Shown: in pieces, positions 18,300-28,299 of the stretch
Layout of the letters: each line of letters starts with the position of its first letter
How positions within the stretch are numbered: position 1 is the first letter of the stretch
Origin: CAVQZC01 sp963718315
Lineage (GTDB): Bacteria > Actinomycetota > Thermoleophilia > Gaiellales > JAICJC01
Length of the DNA stretch: 64,000 bases
Direction: 5' to 3'
NCBI GenBank assembly: GCA_963718315.1
Contig: CAVQZC010000013.1
Span: forward strand, 558,001-622,000
The notes under the pieces: model-generated
Databases searched by the model: none
What the model was told of the DNA's origin: nothing
The model's input: only the letters and a program-made list of their open reading frames with translations
Position numbers and translations under genes: made by a program

Positions 18300-18878
18300 T
18301 TAGACGAACGCCAGCTCGTCGACCACCTGATAGGTGGTGTCGAGCCCGACCTCCTCGACGTACGGCTCGATCGCCGCCAGCATCCTCGACCGGACCGGCT
18401 CGGCATCCGACCAGAAGCGCGAGACGTCGTCCGCACGCACCAGCCCCAGCGTGATCACCTCGTCGGGCACCTCGCTGCTTCGCAGCAGCATGACGCTGGT
18501 CAGGCCCAGCGGCAGCTCGGGCGTCGCGGCCCGGGCGGCGGCGAAGTAGTCGGGAAAGCTCCCCGGCCGCAGCCGTCGGGCTGTGATCGGTACCATCGTC
18601 TCTGCCCCGCGCACCTCGACTCCGCGCTGCTGGTGCACGAAGTCGTAGACCCCGGACACCAGTGCCTCGCCGTCACCGGCGGCCTCGAGCACCTCACGGA
18701 ACGAGTCTTCGGCATCGTCACACATGGCCAGAGCGGCCACCTGGTCTCGGTCGACCGGGTGCCGCAGCACGAAGCCGCGGCGCCACCCGCGCGGCATGGC
18801 CGACGGAGCCCATGCCTCGCGGAAGCTCTCGAACCCTCCGGGTTGCAGCCTCCGCACCGTGAAAAAAACCTTGACCAC
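18300..18878 (-). CDS. protein with two ABM-like (dimeric alpha-beta barrel) halves
   Basis: A 192-residue cytosolic protein in two similar halves: MVKVFFTVRRLQPGGFESFREAW (1-85) and TMVPITARRLRPGSFPDYFAAAR (95-192). Each half has a strand, then a PG(S/G)F turn and helix, then a strand on a hydrophobic line (LRHPVDRDQVAALAMCDD; VMLLRSSEVPDEVITLGLV). This is the layout of dimeric ferredoxin-like barrels such as antibiotic-biosynthesis monooxygenases. No catalytic residues can be named. The GTG start at 18878 has only a weak ribosome site. It lies 55 bases upstream of glpX on the same strand. Confidence 0.6.
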   Translation of the reverse strand: MVKVFFTVRRLQPGGFESFREAWAPSAMPRGWRRGFVLRHPVDRDQVAALAMCDDAEDSFREVLEAAGDGEALVSGVYDFVHQQRGVEVRGAETMVPITARRLRPGSFPDYFAAARAATPELPLGLTSVMLLRSSEVPDEVITLGLVRADDVSRFWSDAEPVRSRMLAAIEPYVEEVGLDTTYQVVDELAFV

Positions 18879-18912
18879 AGGGGATCACTTTCGGGTGCTT
18901 GCGATACTCACA

Positions 18913-19836
18913 CTACGCTCGTAGCAAACGCAACGCAACACCGGATATTCGGTCGCGGGCCCGAAGTGGTTCGACCCATCGAGCAGGAATTTCGGACGCA
19001 CCGAATCGCGCACCCGCGAGTGCGCCGGCGACCGCCGCATTGGAGTCCGCGTCGCCGCCCAGGTTGACGGCGAACACCAGGGCGTCCTCGAACGTCTCGT
19101 GCCCGAACGCGGCGGCGTACCCGACCCGCAGCGCCGTCAGCACACCCACCAGGTCGGTCTGGACGACGGGGAGCAGATCGACGGCCGACTCGGCCATCGC
19201 GCGCTCGGCGACCTGCCCCACCGGCGACGTCGAGCTCGGCAGCTTGCGGTCCATGATCAGCGCGGCGATCGTCAGGTTCAGGATCACGCAGGCATCGCCC
19301 GCCAGCGGGTCGTCGTGCGTCAGACCGGAATCGGCGCGGGAGACACGCTCCAGCGCACCGGCGTCGGTTCGGTAGCGGATCGCCACCGGTGCGATCCGGC
19401 ACAGCGAGGCGTTGTCGGGGCCGCCGTCGCGGGACAGCCGCCGGTAGCGCAGTGCCGCCGCGCGCGCCTCGTCGGCCGTCCGCGAGTGCGTCAGCGCCGC
19501 GCGCACGCTGGGGGCGATGTCGCGCGGCGCGGCGCGCTCCCAGACCAGGTAGCGGGCCAGCACGTCGTCCTCGTCCCAGCCACCGCGGTCGGCCAGGCTC
19601 TCCGCCAGCGCGAGGGCCATGGCGGTGTCGTCGGTCCACTCACCGAGCTCCCATGCAGTCGAGGGCGCAAGGTCGCGCAGCGGACCGCCGTGGCGAGCCG
19701 TGATCTGCCCCGGCTCCAGCCACTCGACAGCCGCGCCCAGCGCGTCACCGACGGCCAGCCCCAGCATCACCCCGCGCGCGCGGTCGGAGATGATTGCCGG
19801 GTCGACCTTTCGCCTCAGGACTGACACGAAGGGCAC
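18913..19836 (-). CDS. ADP-ribosylglycohydrolase family protein
   Basis: A 307-residue DraG/ARH-family hydrolase, an all-helical enzyme that removes ADP-ribose from proteins or small molecules with two Mg2+ ions. The metal-binding motifs are present: GVMLGLAVGDALGAAVEW near the N-terminus, EWTDDTAMALALAESL with the TDDT aspartates, and NLGGDADSNAAVAGALAGARFG in the C-terminal part. The GTG start at 19836 overlaps the 3' end of the nei-type gene by 22 bases, which suggests coupled expression with that DNA repair enzyme. The substrate is not predictable. Confidence 0.88.
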   Translation of the reverse strand: MPFVSVLRRKVDPAIISDRARGVMLGLAVGDALGAAVEWLEPGQITARHGGPLRDLAPSTAWELGEWTDDTAMALALAESLADRGGWDEDDVLARYLVWERAAPRDIAPSVRAALTHSRTADEARAAALRYRRLSRDGGPDNASLCRIAPVAIRYRTDAGALERVSRADSGLTHDDPLAGDACVILNLTIAALIMDRKLPSSTSPVGQVAERAMAESAVDLLPVVQTDLVGVLTALRVGYAAAFGHETFEDALVFAVNLGGDADSNAAVAGALAGARFGASEIPARWVEPLRARDRISGVALRLLRA

Positions 19837-20498
19837 CAGTACGTCGTCCGCCGGTGCTCGCCCTGCGGCGCCGACCGGATCTCAGTCGCGCAGCGAGGAC
19901 AGGGTCGTCCGGCCCGGCGGTAGACCTGCGACGGCAGGCGCCCGTGCTGCTCGACCCCCTGCCGCAGGATCGCAGCCGCGGCCTCGGCGACCTCCAGCAG
20001 CGCGGCGTCCGGGAACGACGAGACCGCCGCGAACGGGTCGGCCCGGCACCGCCAGAGCGCCTCGGACTTCGCGATGTTGCCGATCCCGGCACACACGCGC
20101 TGGTCGAGCAGCGCCTCGCCGAGCGGCCGGTCGACCAGCCGGATGCGGCGCAGGAACTCGTCACCGTCGAAGTCGCCAAGTAGGTCGGGTCCAAGTGCCA
20201 GGCGCAGCCGTGACTCGGTCGAAACGCGCACGCGCGCAGCCCGGATCACCGCGTCCCCGCCGGCCGTTCGCAGCACCAGCCGGCCGCGACCCGCCCCGGG
20301 CGGTGCAAGCCGCACGCTGCCGTGCATCCCCAGGTGCACGTCCAGCACCCGTCGCTCGTCCGAGTGGATCAGCAGGTGCTTGCCGCGGGCCTCGACCGCC
20401 ACGATCCGCTCGCCGGCAAGCGGCCCCGAGTCCACCACCTGCGACACCAGCGGCTCGAGCCGCCGAGCGGCGAGCACCAGCGAGTGTCCCTCAGGCAC
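19815..20498 (-). CDS. nei: Fpg/Nei family DNA glycosylase (endonuclease VIII type)
   Basis: A 227-residue base-excision repair enzyme. After initiator Met (GTG) come Pro2 (the Schiff-base nucleophile) and Glu3, in the Nei-type PEGHS signature. The helix-two-turn-helix segment CAGIGNIAKSEALW and a C-terminal zinc finger CPRCATEI...YWCPSCQ are intact. It is shorter than typical family members (about 270), partly because the N-terminal sheet domain is compact. Its GTG overlaps the stop of the Lhr gene by 8 bases (20491-20498), and its end overlaps the next gene. Three repair or modification genes (lhr, nei, DraG-like) thus form one compact operon. Confidence 0.87.
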   Translation of the reverse strand: MPEGHSLVLAARRLEPLVSQVVDSGPLAGERIVAVEARGKHLLIHSDERRVLDVHLGMHGSVRLAPPGAGRGRLVLRTAGGDAVIRAARVRVSTESRLRLALGPDLLGDFDGDEFLRRIRLVDRPLGEALLDQRVCAGIGNIAKSEALWRCRADPFAAVSSFPDAALLEVAEAAAAILRQGVEQHGRLPSQVYRRAGRPCPRCATEIRSAPQGEHRRTTYWCPSCQS

Positions 20499-23400
20499 GC
20501 AGGACCACCCGCCGCGGCGCCTGCAGGAAGCCGTGCGCGACCAGCATCCGCTCCGCGTCGGTTCCGGGGAGTGGCTCGCCATCGACCCGCTCGACCGCCA
20601 GCCGGCGAACGCGGCCATCGGACACCAGCCCGACCAGCGCCTCGACCCCGGGCTCGAGCAGCGTGGGGTCGAGCGTCACCAGCCCGCGCCCACCGCGTTC
20701 GACGTACAGGGCCGGCCGGCCCTCGGCTACGACCACCCACGACCCGGCGGTGCGCTGCGGGCGGCGCGCGGCGTCCGGCCAGGACACCGTCACTCCCAGC
20801 GGATTGGCCGGGTCGACCGACTGACAGCACGATCGGCGAGGAGCCTGCTCGCGGCTCCCGCAGGTCGCGCAGCCGCTCGACTGCGGCGGTGCTCGCGAAC
20901 TGGGCGCCGCCGAGTCCCTCCACGAAGTACCCGCGCTGGCAGATCCCGGCCTCCTCCATCAGCCGCAGCTCGCCGTAGACCGAGGCGAACCCGCCGGGGA
21001 TTCCCTCGCCCAGCACGCCGGCCCGGGTGACGACGCCCTGGCGCTCGAGGAGGGCCTCGGCCAGCGCCCGCGCGCGCTGCGCTGGAGCGGGACGGCCGCG
21101 GAGCAGCGATGCCACCAGCGACCAACGGCCCTGGGCGGCCGGGACCGAGGACGTGGGCCGCGCACGGCGCCGCAGCAGCGGGGTGGGCACCGCGGCAGGG
21201 GCACGCCCGGCGCGAAGCGGTTGCCACGCGTCGTTGGTCACCAGCCCCGCCCAGACCAGCTTCCAGAGGGCCTCGAGAATGGCGGCGTCTGGTTCGTCGA
21301 GGGCGACGGCCAGGTCGCGGAAGAACTGGGCGCCGCCCTCCTGGAGGGCGGCGAGCACCGTGGCCGCCGGCCCGTCCAGCGGCACCTCCTCGCCCAGGTC
21401 GGGCGCCAGCACCGGCGCGTCGTCGCGCAGGTAGACCGCGACCCGGCCCTCGCCCGCGCCGATCCACACCACCTCGCCCGCGGCACAGACGGCGTCCATC
21501 TCGCCCGGCTGGTAGCCCGGCACCCGGAGCGGAAGCACGTCGCGCTCCCACACCTCGACCGGAAGCGCCAGCCCACCGAGCTGGGACACCACCTCGAGCA
21601 GGCGCTCGCGGGGGCGGCCGTGCTCGCGGCCGATTCCCTGCCAGGCCGGCAGGAACCGCACCAGAGCCGCGGGGTCGACCGGCTCAACCTGCTGCCGGAG
21701 CCGGGCCATCGTCCGCCGTCGCACCCGCCGCAGCACGTCCGGCGCCACCCACTCCGCCTCGCCGACGCCGCGCCGGAATGCTCCCTCCACCAGCTCGCCA
21801 CGCTCGGTCAGCTCGCGCAGCGCCGGCAGCACGTCGACGCCGAGCCGCTCGCGCATACCCGCCTCGGTGAAGGGGCCGCTGGCCCGCGCCAGCCGCGACA
21901 CCAGGCGCGCGAGCGCATCCGGCACCGGATCCAGCAGCGAGTCCGGCAGACCGGGCGGCAGCGCGATGCCGGCGCCGTCGCGGTAGAGCGCCGCGTCCTC
22001 GACGGCGACCAGACGGTCGCGGCCAGCGATCCGCACCCGCACCGCCCGCCGGGCCGCCAGCAGCTCGGAGGCGGGCAGCTCGGCCGGGTCGAGGTCGCCC
22101 AACCGGCGCAGCCGGTCGAGGGCGTCGTCCAGCTCGGCCGTCTGCTTGCCTCGCAGCTGGTCCTCGATCTCGTCGATCGCCTCCGGGTCGAGCAGCTCGC
22201 GGAGGTCGTCTGCCGCCAGCAGCTCTGCCAGCAGCGCGCGGTCGAGCGACAAAGCCTGGGCACGACGCTCGGCAGCCGGCGCGTCGCCTTCGTACAGGTA
22301 GCTCGCGACGTAGTCGAACATCAGCGACGAGGCGAACGGCGACGGGTGCTCCGACTCGACCTCGACGAGATCGACCTCACCGACCTGGATCCGCTGCAGC
22401 AGCGCCTTCAGGCTGGGCACCTCGAAGACGTCGGACAGCACCTCGCGGTAGGTCTCCAGCACGATCGGGAACGAGCCGAACCGGCTTGCCACCTGCTGCA
22501 GGTCGTGCGCCTTCAGCCGCTGTTGCCAGAGCGGGGTACGCTGCCCCGGGCGGCGGCGGGGAAGGAGCAGCGCGCGGGCCGCGTTCTCGCGGAACCTGCC
22601 GGCGAACAGCGGGCTCGCGCCGACGGCGTCGATCAGGAGGTCGTCCAGGTCCTCGGGCTGGATCGCGATCAGCTCGGTCGGCGGCGGCGCATCGGCATCG
22701 GGTAGGCGGATGGTGATCCCGTCGTCTGCCCAGACAGCCTCCACCTCGATCCCCATCGCCCGCGACATCCGCGTCTCGATCGCCAGCGCCCAGGGGGCGT
22801 GGACGCGGCCGCCGTACGGGGACAGGATGCAGATCCGCCAGTCGCCGATCTCGTCGCGGAACCGCTCCACCACCAGCGTCCGGTCGTTGGGGATGACCCC
22901 TGCCGCCTCCCGCTGGTCATCCAGGTAGGTGGCGAGGTTGGACGCGGCCCACTCGTCGAGGTCGCCGAACCGGCGCAGCCGGGTGGCCTCGCCGATCGCC
23001 GCGCCCAGCTCGGCCGGCCGGCCGACGCTGTCGCCCTTCCAGAACGGCATCTTGCCGGGCACGCCGGGCGCAGGTGAGACCAGTACGCGATCGGCGGTGA
23101 TTTGCTCGACCCGCCACGACGTGGCCCCGAGCTGGAACACCTCGCCCTGCCGCGTCTCGTAGACCATCTCCTCGTCCAGCTCGCCGACGCGCGCGCCCGA
23201 GTCCGCCAGGAACACCCCGTAGAGCCCGCGGTCGGGAATGGTGCCGCCCGAGACAACGGCGAGCCGCTGCGCGCCGCGGCGGCCGCGGATGATGTCGGCG
23301 GTGCGATCCCAGACGATGCGCGGCCGCAGCTCCGCGAACTCCTCCGACGGGTAACGGCCGGCCAGCATGTCGAGGACGCCGTCGAACTGGGCCCGCGAGA

Positions 23401-24706
23401 GGTCGGCATAGGGGTAGGCGCGGCGCACCAGCGCCAGCAGGTCGTCGACTGGCCACTCGTCCATCGCCGCAGCCGCCACCACCTGCTGTGCCAGCACGTC
23501 GAGCGGCTGGCGGGGCACGCGAGTCGCCTCGATCGCGCCCTCGCGCATCCGCCGGGTGACCACGGCGGTCTCGAGCAGGTCGCCCCGCCACTTGGGGAAG
23601 AACCGGCCGCGGGAAGGCTCGCCGACGGAATGCCCCGCCCGGCCAACCCGCTGCAGGCCGGCCGCCACCGACTTCGGCGACTCGATCTGTACCACCAGGT
23701 CGACCGCTCCCATGTCGATCCCCAGCTCGAGCGAGGACGTGGCCACCAGCGCCGGCAGCACGCCCCGCTTCAGCATGTCCTCGATCTCCAGCCGCTGCTC
23801 GCGGGCGATCGAGCCGTGGTGGGCGCGGGCGACATCCTCGCCTGCCAGCTCGTTCAGCCGGTTGGCGACGCGCTCGGCCGACCGCCGGTTGTTGACGAAG
23901 ATGATGGTCGAGGTGTGGGCGCGGACGAGCTCCAGCAACCGCGGGTAGACGGCCGGCCAGATCGAGACACGCGGCTCTCCCTCCACCGTCGGCGTCGCGC
24001 CCAGCTCGCGCATGTCCTCGACCGGGATCACGACCTCGAGGTCGAGCTCCTTGGCGGCGCCGGCATCGACGATGGTGACGTCGCGCCCGCCGCCCAGGAA
24101 GCGGGCGATCTCCTCCAGCGGCCGCTGCGTCGCCGACAGCCCGACCCGCTGCGGCGGGCGCTCGCAGAGCGCCTCGAGGCGCTCCAGCGAGAGCGCCAGG
24201 TGGGCGCCGCGCTTGGTCGCGGCAACGGCGTGGATCTCGTCGACGATCACCGTCTCGACCCCGCGCAGCACGTCGCGAGCCTGCGAGGTCAGCATCAGGT
24301 AGAGCGACTCGGGGGTCGTGATCAGGATGTCGGGCGGCGTCCGCCGGATTGCCGTTCGCTCGTTCTGGGGCGTGTCGCCGCTGCGCACCGCCACCCGTAC
24401 GTCCTGGGCGGTCGCAATCCCGTTCAGCGGCGCGCGTAGGTTGCGCTCGATGTCGTGGTTGAGCGCCTTCAGCGGCGAGATGTAGAGCACCCGCACGCCG
24501 GCGCCTGCGCGGCCTTCGAGGCGGTCGATCGCCGACAGGAAGGCGGCCAGCGTCTTGCCCGAGCCGGTCGGCGCCAGCAGCAGCGTGTGCTCGCCGCGGG
24601 CGATCGGCGGCCAGCCCTTGCGCTGGACGGCGGTGGGCTCGGCAAAGGAACGGCGGAACCAGTCGGCGACCGGATCCGAGAACGCGTGCAGCGGGTCTGC
24701 GGACAT
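20491..24706 (-). CDS. lhr: Lhr-type ATP-dependent helicase, frame broken once near the C-terminus
   Basis: A superfamily 2 helicase of the Lhr (large helicase-related) group, about 1,400 residues, thought to act in DNA repair. It begins MSADPLHAFSDPVADWF at 24706. Walker A is LLAPTGSGKTLAAFL, the DEIH box is in VIVDEIHAVAATKRG, and later motifs LSATQRPLEEIA, FVNNRRSAERVANRL, ARAHHGSI and QRVGRAGHSV follow, with the Lhr core and C-terminal domain after them. In 20811-20826 the frame changes: one reading ends IVLS, and the neighbouring frame continues SVDPANPLGVTVSWPD to a stop at 20491, which is the natural ending. A single extra base explains it, either a sequencing error or a recent mutation. 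The open frame upstream of 24706 and beyond the break is not believed to be coding. Confidence 0.85.
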
Positions 24707-24760
24707 CCCTTCACTGTACCCCGGCCATACTGCGGGGATGGACTCCGCCGGAGACATGCC

Positions 24761-25486
24761 GTGAAGGTGCGCGTGCTGGGCAGCTCGGCGGCCTGGCCGA
24801 TCCCGAGGCTGGGGTGCAGCTGTGTCCAGTGCACGTCGCCCGATCCCCGCGACCGCCGCACGCGCTCGGCCATCCTGGTCGACGATCGCGCCCAGTTCGA
24901 CGCCGGGCCGGACACCTATCACCAGCTCCAGGCGGCGGGGCAGGTGCCGGAGGTCGTACTGCTCACCCACCCGCACTACGACCACGTGCTGGGCCTCCAC
25001 GACCTCGCCAAGTTGAAGCGGATTCCGCTCTGGTGCAGCAAGGAGACCGAGCAGAACCTGCGCCGGATCTTCCCCCGCCTCGACTTCAGGGTGCAGCACA
25101 TCACGCCGGGCATCGCCATCGACCTGGGCGAGGGGCTGTCGGCGCAGCCCTTCGACGTCGACCACAGCGCGCAGACCCGCACGCTCGGCTACCGAATCAC
25201 CGGTCCGGGCGGCGAGACACTCGTCTACATCCCGGACGTCCGTGCCAAGCCGGACTCCAAGCTGGCCCGCAAGGCCGACCTGCTGATGCTCGACGGGTCT
25301 TCCCGCGACGCCGGCCCCGGTGGCCACATCTCCATGACCGCCGGCGTCGAGCTCGCGAAGGAGCTTCACGCAGGCCGCACGCTGTTCACCCACGTCGGCC
25401 ACCACACCGGCCTGCACGCCGAGCTCGAGCAGTGGCTGCCCGAGGGCATCGGCCTGGCCTACGACGGGTTGGAGATCGAGCTGTAG
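24761..25486 (+). CDS. PhnP-like metallo-beta-lactamase fold hydrolase
   Basis: A 241-residue MBL-fold enzyme. Metal ligands are in LLTHPHYDHVLGLHDL (HxHxDH), with later histidines in DVDHSAQTRTLGYRI and FTHVGHHTG. The N-terminal GCSCVQCTSPDPRDRRTRSAILVDD resembles the extra zinc-binding and arginine-rich loop of PhnP, a cyclic ribose phosphate phosphodiesterase of phosphonate use. No other phn genes are present, so a general phosphodiesterase role is more likely. The GTG at 24761 has GGAG 7 bases upstream. It diverges from lhr. Confidence 0.8.
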   Translation: MKVRVLGSSAAWPIPRLGCSCVQCTSPDPRDRRTRSAILVDDRAQFDAGPDTYHQLQAAGQVPEVVLLTHPHYDHVLGLHDLAKLKRIPLWCSKETEQNLRRIFPRLDFRVQHITPGIAIDLGEGLSAQPFDVDHSAQTRTLGYRITGPGGETLVYIPDVRAKPDSKLARKADLLMLDGSSRDAGPGGHISMTAGVELAKELHAGRTLFTHVGHHTGLHAELEQWLPEGIGLAYDGLEIEL

Positions 25487-25487
25487 C

Positions 25488-25886
25488 TCAGTGGCTGGTC
25501 GACATGCCGCACGAGGTGCAGAAGCGCCCCTCACCGACGATTGCAGCGCCGCACGAGGAACAGAAGGCCGGCGCTGGAACCGGCGTGGACGCAGCCGGCT
25601 GCTCGACCGGAACAGCGGGCACTGGCGCCGCCACTCGATCTCCTCCCGATTGCGCGTAGCGGATGACGCCGATGATGGTCGTGATGACCCCCGCCAGGAC
25701 CAGCAGCCCGGCGATCATCCCGAGTGCAGCCATGTTGCCGATGTCGTTTGAGCCGAACTGCGGCGGCGCCTCGCTGGCAGCGGACTGAATGTTGACCGCC
25801 TGAAGCAGGGTCCCAGCCACGATCAACCCTACGCCGCCGGCGATCATGCCCTTCCCTTCCCGCCCAGCCACTGGATAGGTACTCAT
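25488..25886 (-). CDS. membrane protein with C-terminal zinc ribbon
   Basis: A 132-residue protein with two hydrophobic helices (about 12-30 and 50-75), a proline-rich linker and a C-terminal double CxxC zinc ribbon (FCSSCGAAIVGEGRFCTSCG). This arrangement is widespread in bacteria with no defined activity; the ribbon presumably lies in the cytoplasm. The stop lies one base from the convergent MBL gene. Confidence 0.75.
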   Translation of the reverse strand: MSTYPVAGREGKGMIAGGVGLIVAGTLLQAVNIQSAASEAPPQFGSNDIGNMAALGMIAGLLVLAGVITTIIGVIRYAQSGGDRVAAPVPAVPVEQPAASTPVPAPAFCSSCGAAIVGEGRFCTSCGMSTSH

Positions 25887-26061
25887 GTCACGAATATACC
25901 TGCCGGTGTCAGCTTTGTGCTGCTAATTTGGTTGAGCCGGGCGCTGGCCAGCCGCGCGGCTCGCCGCGAAGTTCTGCGGAACGGTCAACCCGTGCTCCTC
26001 GCCACGCGTGCTGGGGTAGGGTGTCCGGTGGTGATGAGGGCTCCGATGGGACTGGTGGACA

Positions 26062-26298
26062 GTGGCAACGATTGACCGGGCCCGGGCCTGCCGGACGTGC
26101 AGCTGCCCCAGCCTGCGGACTTACCGCACGTCGGACGCCTACTGCTCCGCGTGCGGGCATCCCGCAGGCCAACACGGCGCAGCTCTCGACGAGCAAGACA
26201 CCGCCCCGATCCACGACCAGAAACCGGTGCCGAGCTCCGCCGCGAACTGGCACCGGTCCCAAGCTCAATCCATCAAGAGGAGCAGGTGCCGAGCCTGA
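26062..26298 (+). CDS. possible small zinc-ribbon protein
   Basis: A 78-residue frame starting GTG with a GGTGGA sequence upstream. CRTCSCPSLRTYRTSDAYCSACGH gives a four-cysteine pattern (two CxxC-like pairs) consistent with a zinc ribbon; the rest is polar and low in complexity. Its end overlaps the next small gene by 13 bases. The call rests on the cysteine pattern and position only. Confidence 0.4.
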   Translation: MATIDRARACRTCSCPSLRTYRTSDAYCSACGHPAGQHGAALDEQDTAPIHDQKPVPSSAANWHRSQAQSIKRSRCRA

Positions 26299-26450
26299 TC
26301 GAGGACGAGGTGCTGGAGTCGGGATGGCGGGCGGTGCTCCCGTCTGGCCTCTTTTTCTCCATCGCCATCGCGTCAGCCGGCGCGGGACTGATCGTCGGGG
26401 GCCTGGCCATGCGCTTCAAGGAGCTGCTGGCGGTGGCCCCGTGGTGGTGA
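26286..26450 (+). CDS. 54-residue single-span membrane protein
   Basis: Starts with GTG after an AGGAG site five bases upstream. It has an acidic N-terminus (PSLIEDEVLESGW), one hydrophobic helix (about residues 16-40) and a short basic and aromatic end. It follows the possible zinc-ribbon frame and may be co-translated with it. No family is recognised. Confidence 0.45.
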   Translation: MPSLIEDEVLESGWRAVLPSGLFFSIAIASAGAGLIVGGLAMRFKELLAVAPWW

Positions 26451-26504
26451 CGAAATGGTCCCGCGGGCAAGGGCGATGACCCGAGGTCGAGTTCTGACCA
26501 GCAC

Positions 26505-27602
26505 TCAGCCGGTGTAGACGACCTTTTGCAGCTGGGCCGGCTCGGATCCGAAGATCAGCGAGCCCGTGTCGAACAGCGCCGTCAGGGGAGAGCTGTGACT
26601 GGGCGCAAGAGTGCCTCGGTAGACATCGAGCACGTAGGTGCGCTTGGCAAACGTCTGAAGGTCCGTGCAGCTGTGAGACTTGGACACGACCGGCGGGCTG
26701 GTCGACGTGAACGTCGCTTGACCACTCATGAACGGATCGCTCGTGGTCTGGAAGGTCGCCGTCGCGCCGGTCGTGGTGAAGGTGGGGCCGGGCAGGAGGT
26801 CTGCGATCCGGCCGGTCGTGTCGACCTGCTGCCTGAGGGTGAGAGCGCTGGAGACGGCCGGCATGGCACCGGCGAGCTGAATCGCCTGGGCGGATCCGTG
26901 CAGATCCGCGATCCACCATGCCGAGCCGTCGGGCGACGCCGCCTTGAGGACCGCGGGCCCCTCGCAGACGAAGCGGACCACCTGCGAGGCGCCGTGCTTA
27001 CATCCGGGGTCATAGTCGAACGTCGCGGTCTTCGGCCTTGTCGTCACATTGCCGAACAAGGAGCTTTTGGTCGCGACGCTGAACGACGACACCGAGATCG
27101 TGCCACTGGTGTGAGCGATGTAGCTCGTCTTTCGCCCGTCGCTGAGGGTGCAGTGCGACGGAATCGCAGACCCGGGCGTGGCGGTGTATGTGAGATTGAG
27201 GGTGCTTGGTGCGACGCCGGCGCCAGAGGTCAGGTGAGCGGTCTTTCCGTTGGCCAGGTCTGCGGTGAAGCCAATCCCGCCCGGCGTGAACTGGTAGTCG
27301 TAGAGCTGTTCGCCCTCGCCGGCCTCTCGGCCGAGCGTGACGTCGATTGTGGCCGGCTTCCCGATCACCTTGAACGCGGTGAGCGACATCCGGTAACTGA
27401 ACCCGCCCACCTTGAACACGACGGGGTTGCTCTCCACATACAGCTGGGGCTGCGAGACCGGGGCGCCGCTTTGGGGGAGCGTGAACCCGCGAGACTGGAG
27501 CAGCTTCGGTGTCAGCGGTGCCGCCGTGGCAGCGGCAGCGGCGAACCCGAAGATGATCAGCGCGCTCGCGGCAACGAACGGAGTCCTGCGCATTCCTAAC
27601 AC
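26505..27602 (-). CDS. secreted protein of unknown function
   Basis: An exported protein of about 365 residues. The signal peptide (RTPFVAASALIIFGFAAAAATA) is followed by strand-rich domains with three to four cysteines (SHCTLSDG, PGCKHGA, RFVCEGP, SHSCTDLQ), probably disulfide-linked. The pattern suggests two or three Ig-like or lectin-like domains, but I do not recognise a family. I set the start at GTG 27602 because GAGGGGG lies 6 bases upstream; ATG 27593 is the alternative. A good promoter is at 27644-27672. Confidence 0.65.
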   Translation of the reverse strand: MLGMRRTPFVAASALIIFGFAAAAATAAPLTPKLLQSRGFTLPQSGAPVSQPQLYVESNPVVFKVGGFSYRMSLTAFKVIGKPATIDVTLGREAGEGEQLYDYQFTPGGIGFTADLANGKTAHLTSGAGVAPSTLNLTYTATPGSAIPSHCTLSDGRKTSYIAHTSGTISVSSFSVATKSSLFGNVTTRPKTATFDYDPGCKHGASQVVRFVCEGPAVLKAASPDGSAWWIADLHGSAQAIQLAGAMPAVSSALTLRQQVDTTGRIADLLPGPTFTTTGATATFQTTSDPFMSGQATFTSTSPPVVSKSHSCTDLQTFAKRTYVLDVYRGTLAPSHSSPLTALFDTGSLIFGSEPAQLQKVVYTG

Positions 27603-27643
27603 CCGACACCCCCTCGATGAGTCAGATTCATCGGAGCGGGCCG

Positions 27644-27672
27644 AGTGTACGCGTCCCAGACGACACATTCAA
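27644..27672 (-). promoter_or_regulatory. predicted sigma70-type promoter of the secreted-protein gene
   Basis: On the minus strand, TTGAAT, a 17-base spacer and TACACT (TAnnnT) form a promoter that would start a transcript near 27637, about 35 bases before the GTG. Confidence 0.5.
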
Positions 27673-27729
27673 CGACGGCGCCAATGCCCGCCGACCTGGC
27701 GAGAGGGTCGCGCCTGTCAGGCCGGCGCC

Positions 27730-28299
27730 TCAGACCAGGTGGGGCCGACCCGCCTCGAGGTCGAGCAGGAACACCTTGCGCGGCAGCGTCCCGCCGTAGC
27801 CGCCCAGGTCGCCGCCGGTGCGCAGCACCCGGTGGCACGGCACCACGATCGGGATCGGGTTCGAGCCCAGCGCCGAGCCAGTCGCCCGCACCGCCTTCAC
27901 GTTGCCTGCCGAATCGGCCACGTCCTTGTAGGTGGACGTGACGCCGTAGGGGATCCGATCGGTTGCCTCCAGCACCCGGCGCGTGAAGTCCGAGCGCACC
28001 AGCCGCCAGTCCAGCGGCAGGTCGAACTCCTGCCGCGAGCCCTCCAGGTACTCGGTCAGCTCCCGGCGCACGGTGTCCAGCCGGGCGGGCGACTCCAGCA
28101 CCCGCGGGGACAGCTTGTCGGAGAGCTCCTGCAGCACGTCGTCCTCCGACTCGTTGGCAAACGCCACCCGCACCAGCCCCTTGTCGGTGGACGCCAGCAG
28201 CAGCGTTCCCAGCGGACCGTCGAGCGTCGTGTAGGCGACGTCGACCAGCCCCTCGTCCTGCGCCCGGCGCAGCAGCTCTGCCTGCATGGCCGTGTTCAT
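27730..28299 (-). CDS. ogt: methylated-DNA-[protein]-cysteine S-methyltransferase (Ogt/MGMT)
   Basis: A 189-residue suicide alkyltransferase that removes O6-alkyl groups from guanine onto its own cysteine, the Cys of PIPIVVPCHRVLRTGG. The binding helix region (FTRRVLEATDRIPYGVTSTYKDVA) and the G-YGG turn after the active site are also typical. The ATG at 28299 overlaps the stop of the sigma factor (ATGA) and is preceded by GGGAG. A DNA repair gene coupled to an ECF sigma factor suggests a regulated damage response, but no target promoters can be verified here. Confidence 0.92.
   Translation of the reverse strand: MNTAMQAELLRRAQDEGLVDVAYTTLDGPLGTLLLASTDKGLVRVAFANESEDDVLQELSDKLSPRVLESPARLDTVRRELTEYLEGSRQEFDLPLDWRLVRSDFTRRVLEATDRIPYGVTSTYKDVADSAGNVKAVRATGSALGSNPIPIVVPCHRVLRTGGDLGGYGGTLPRKVFLLDLEAGRPHLV

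Noticed and set aside
20369..20810. Continuation of the Lhr frame past the break
   Set aside because: Its translation is low-complexity Arg/Ala-rich; the neighbouring frame carries the natural Lhr ending and stops at 20491.
24707..25534. Open frame extending the Lhr protein by 276 residues at the N-terminus
   Set aside because: It is antisense to the MBL gene, has no helicase-like sequence and a proper ATG lies at 24706.
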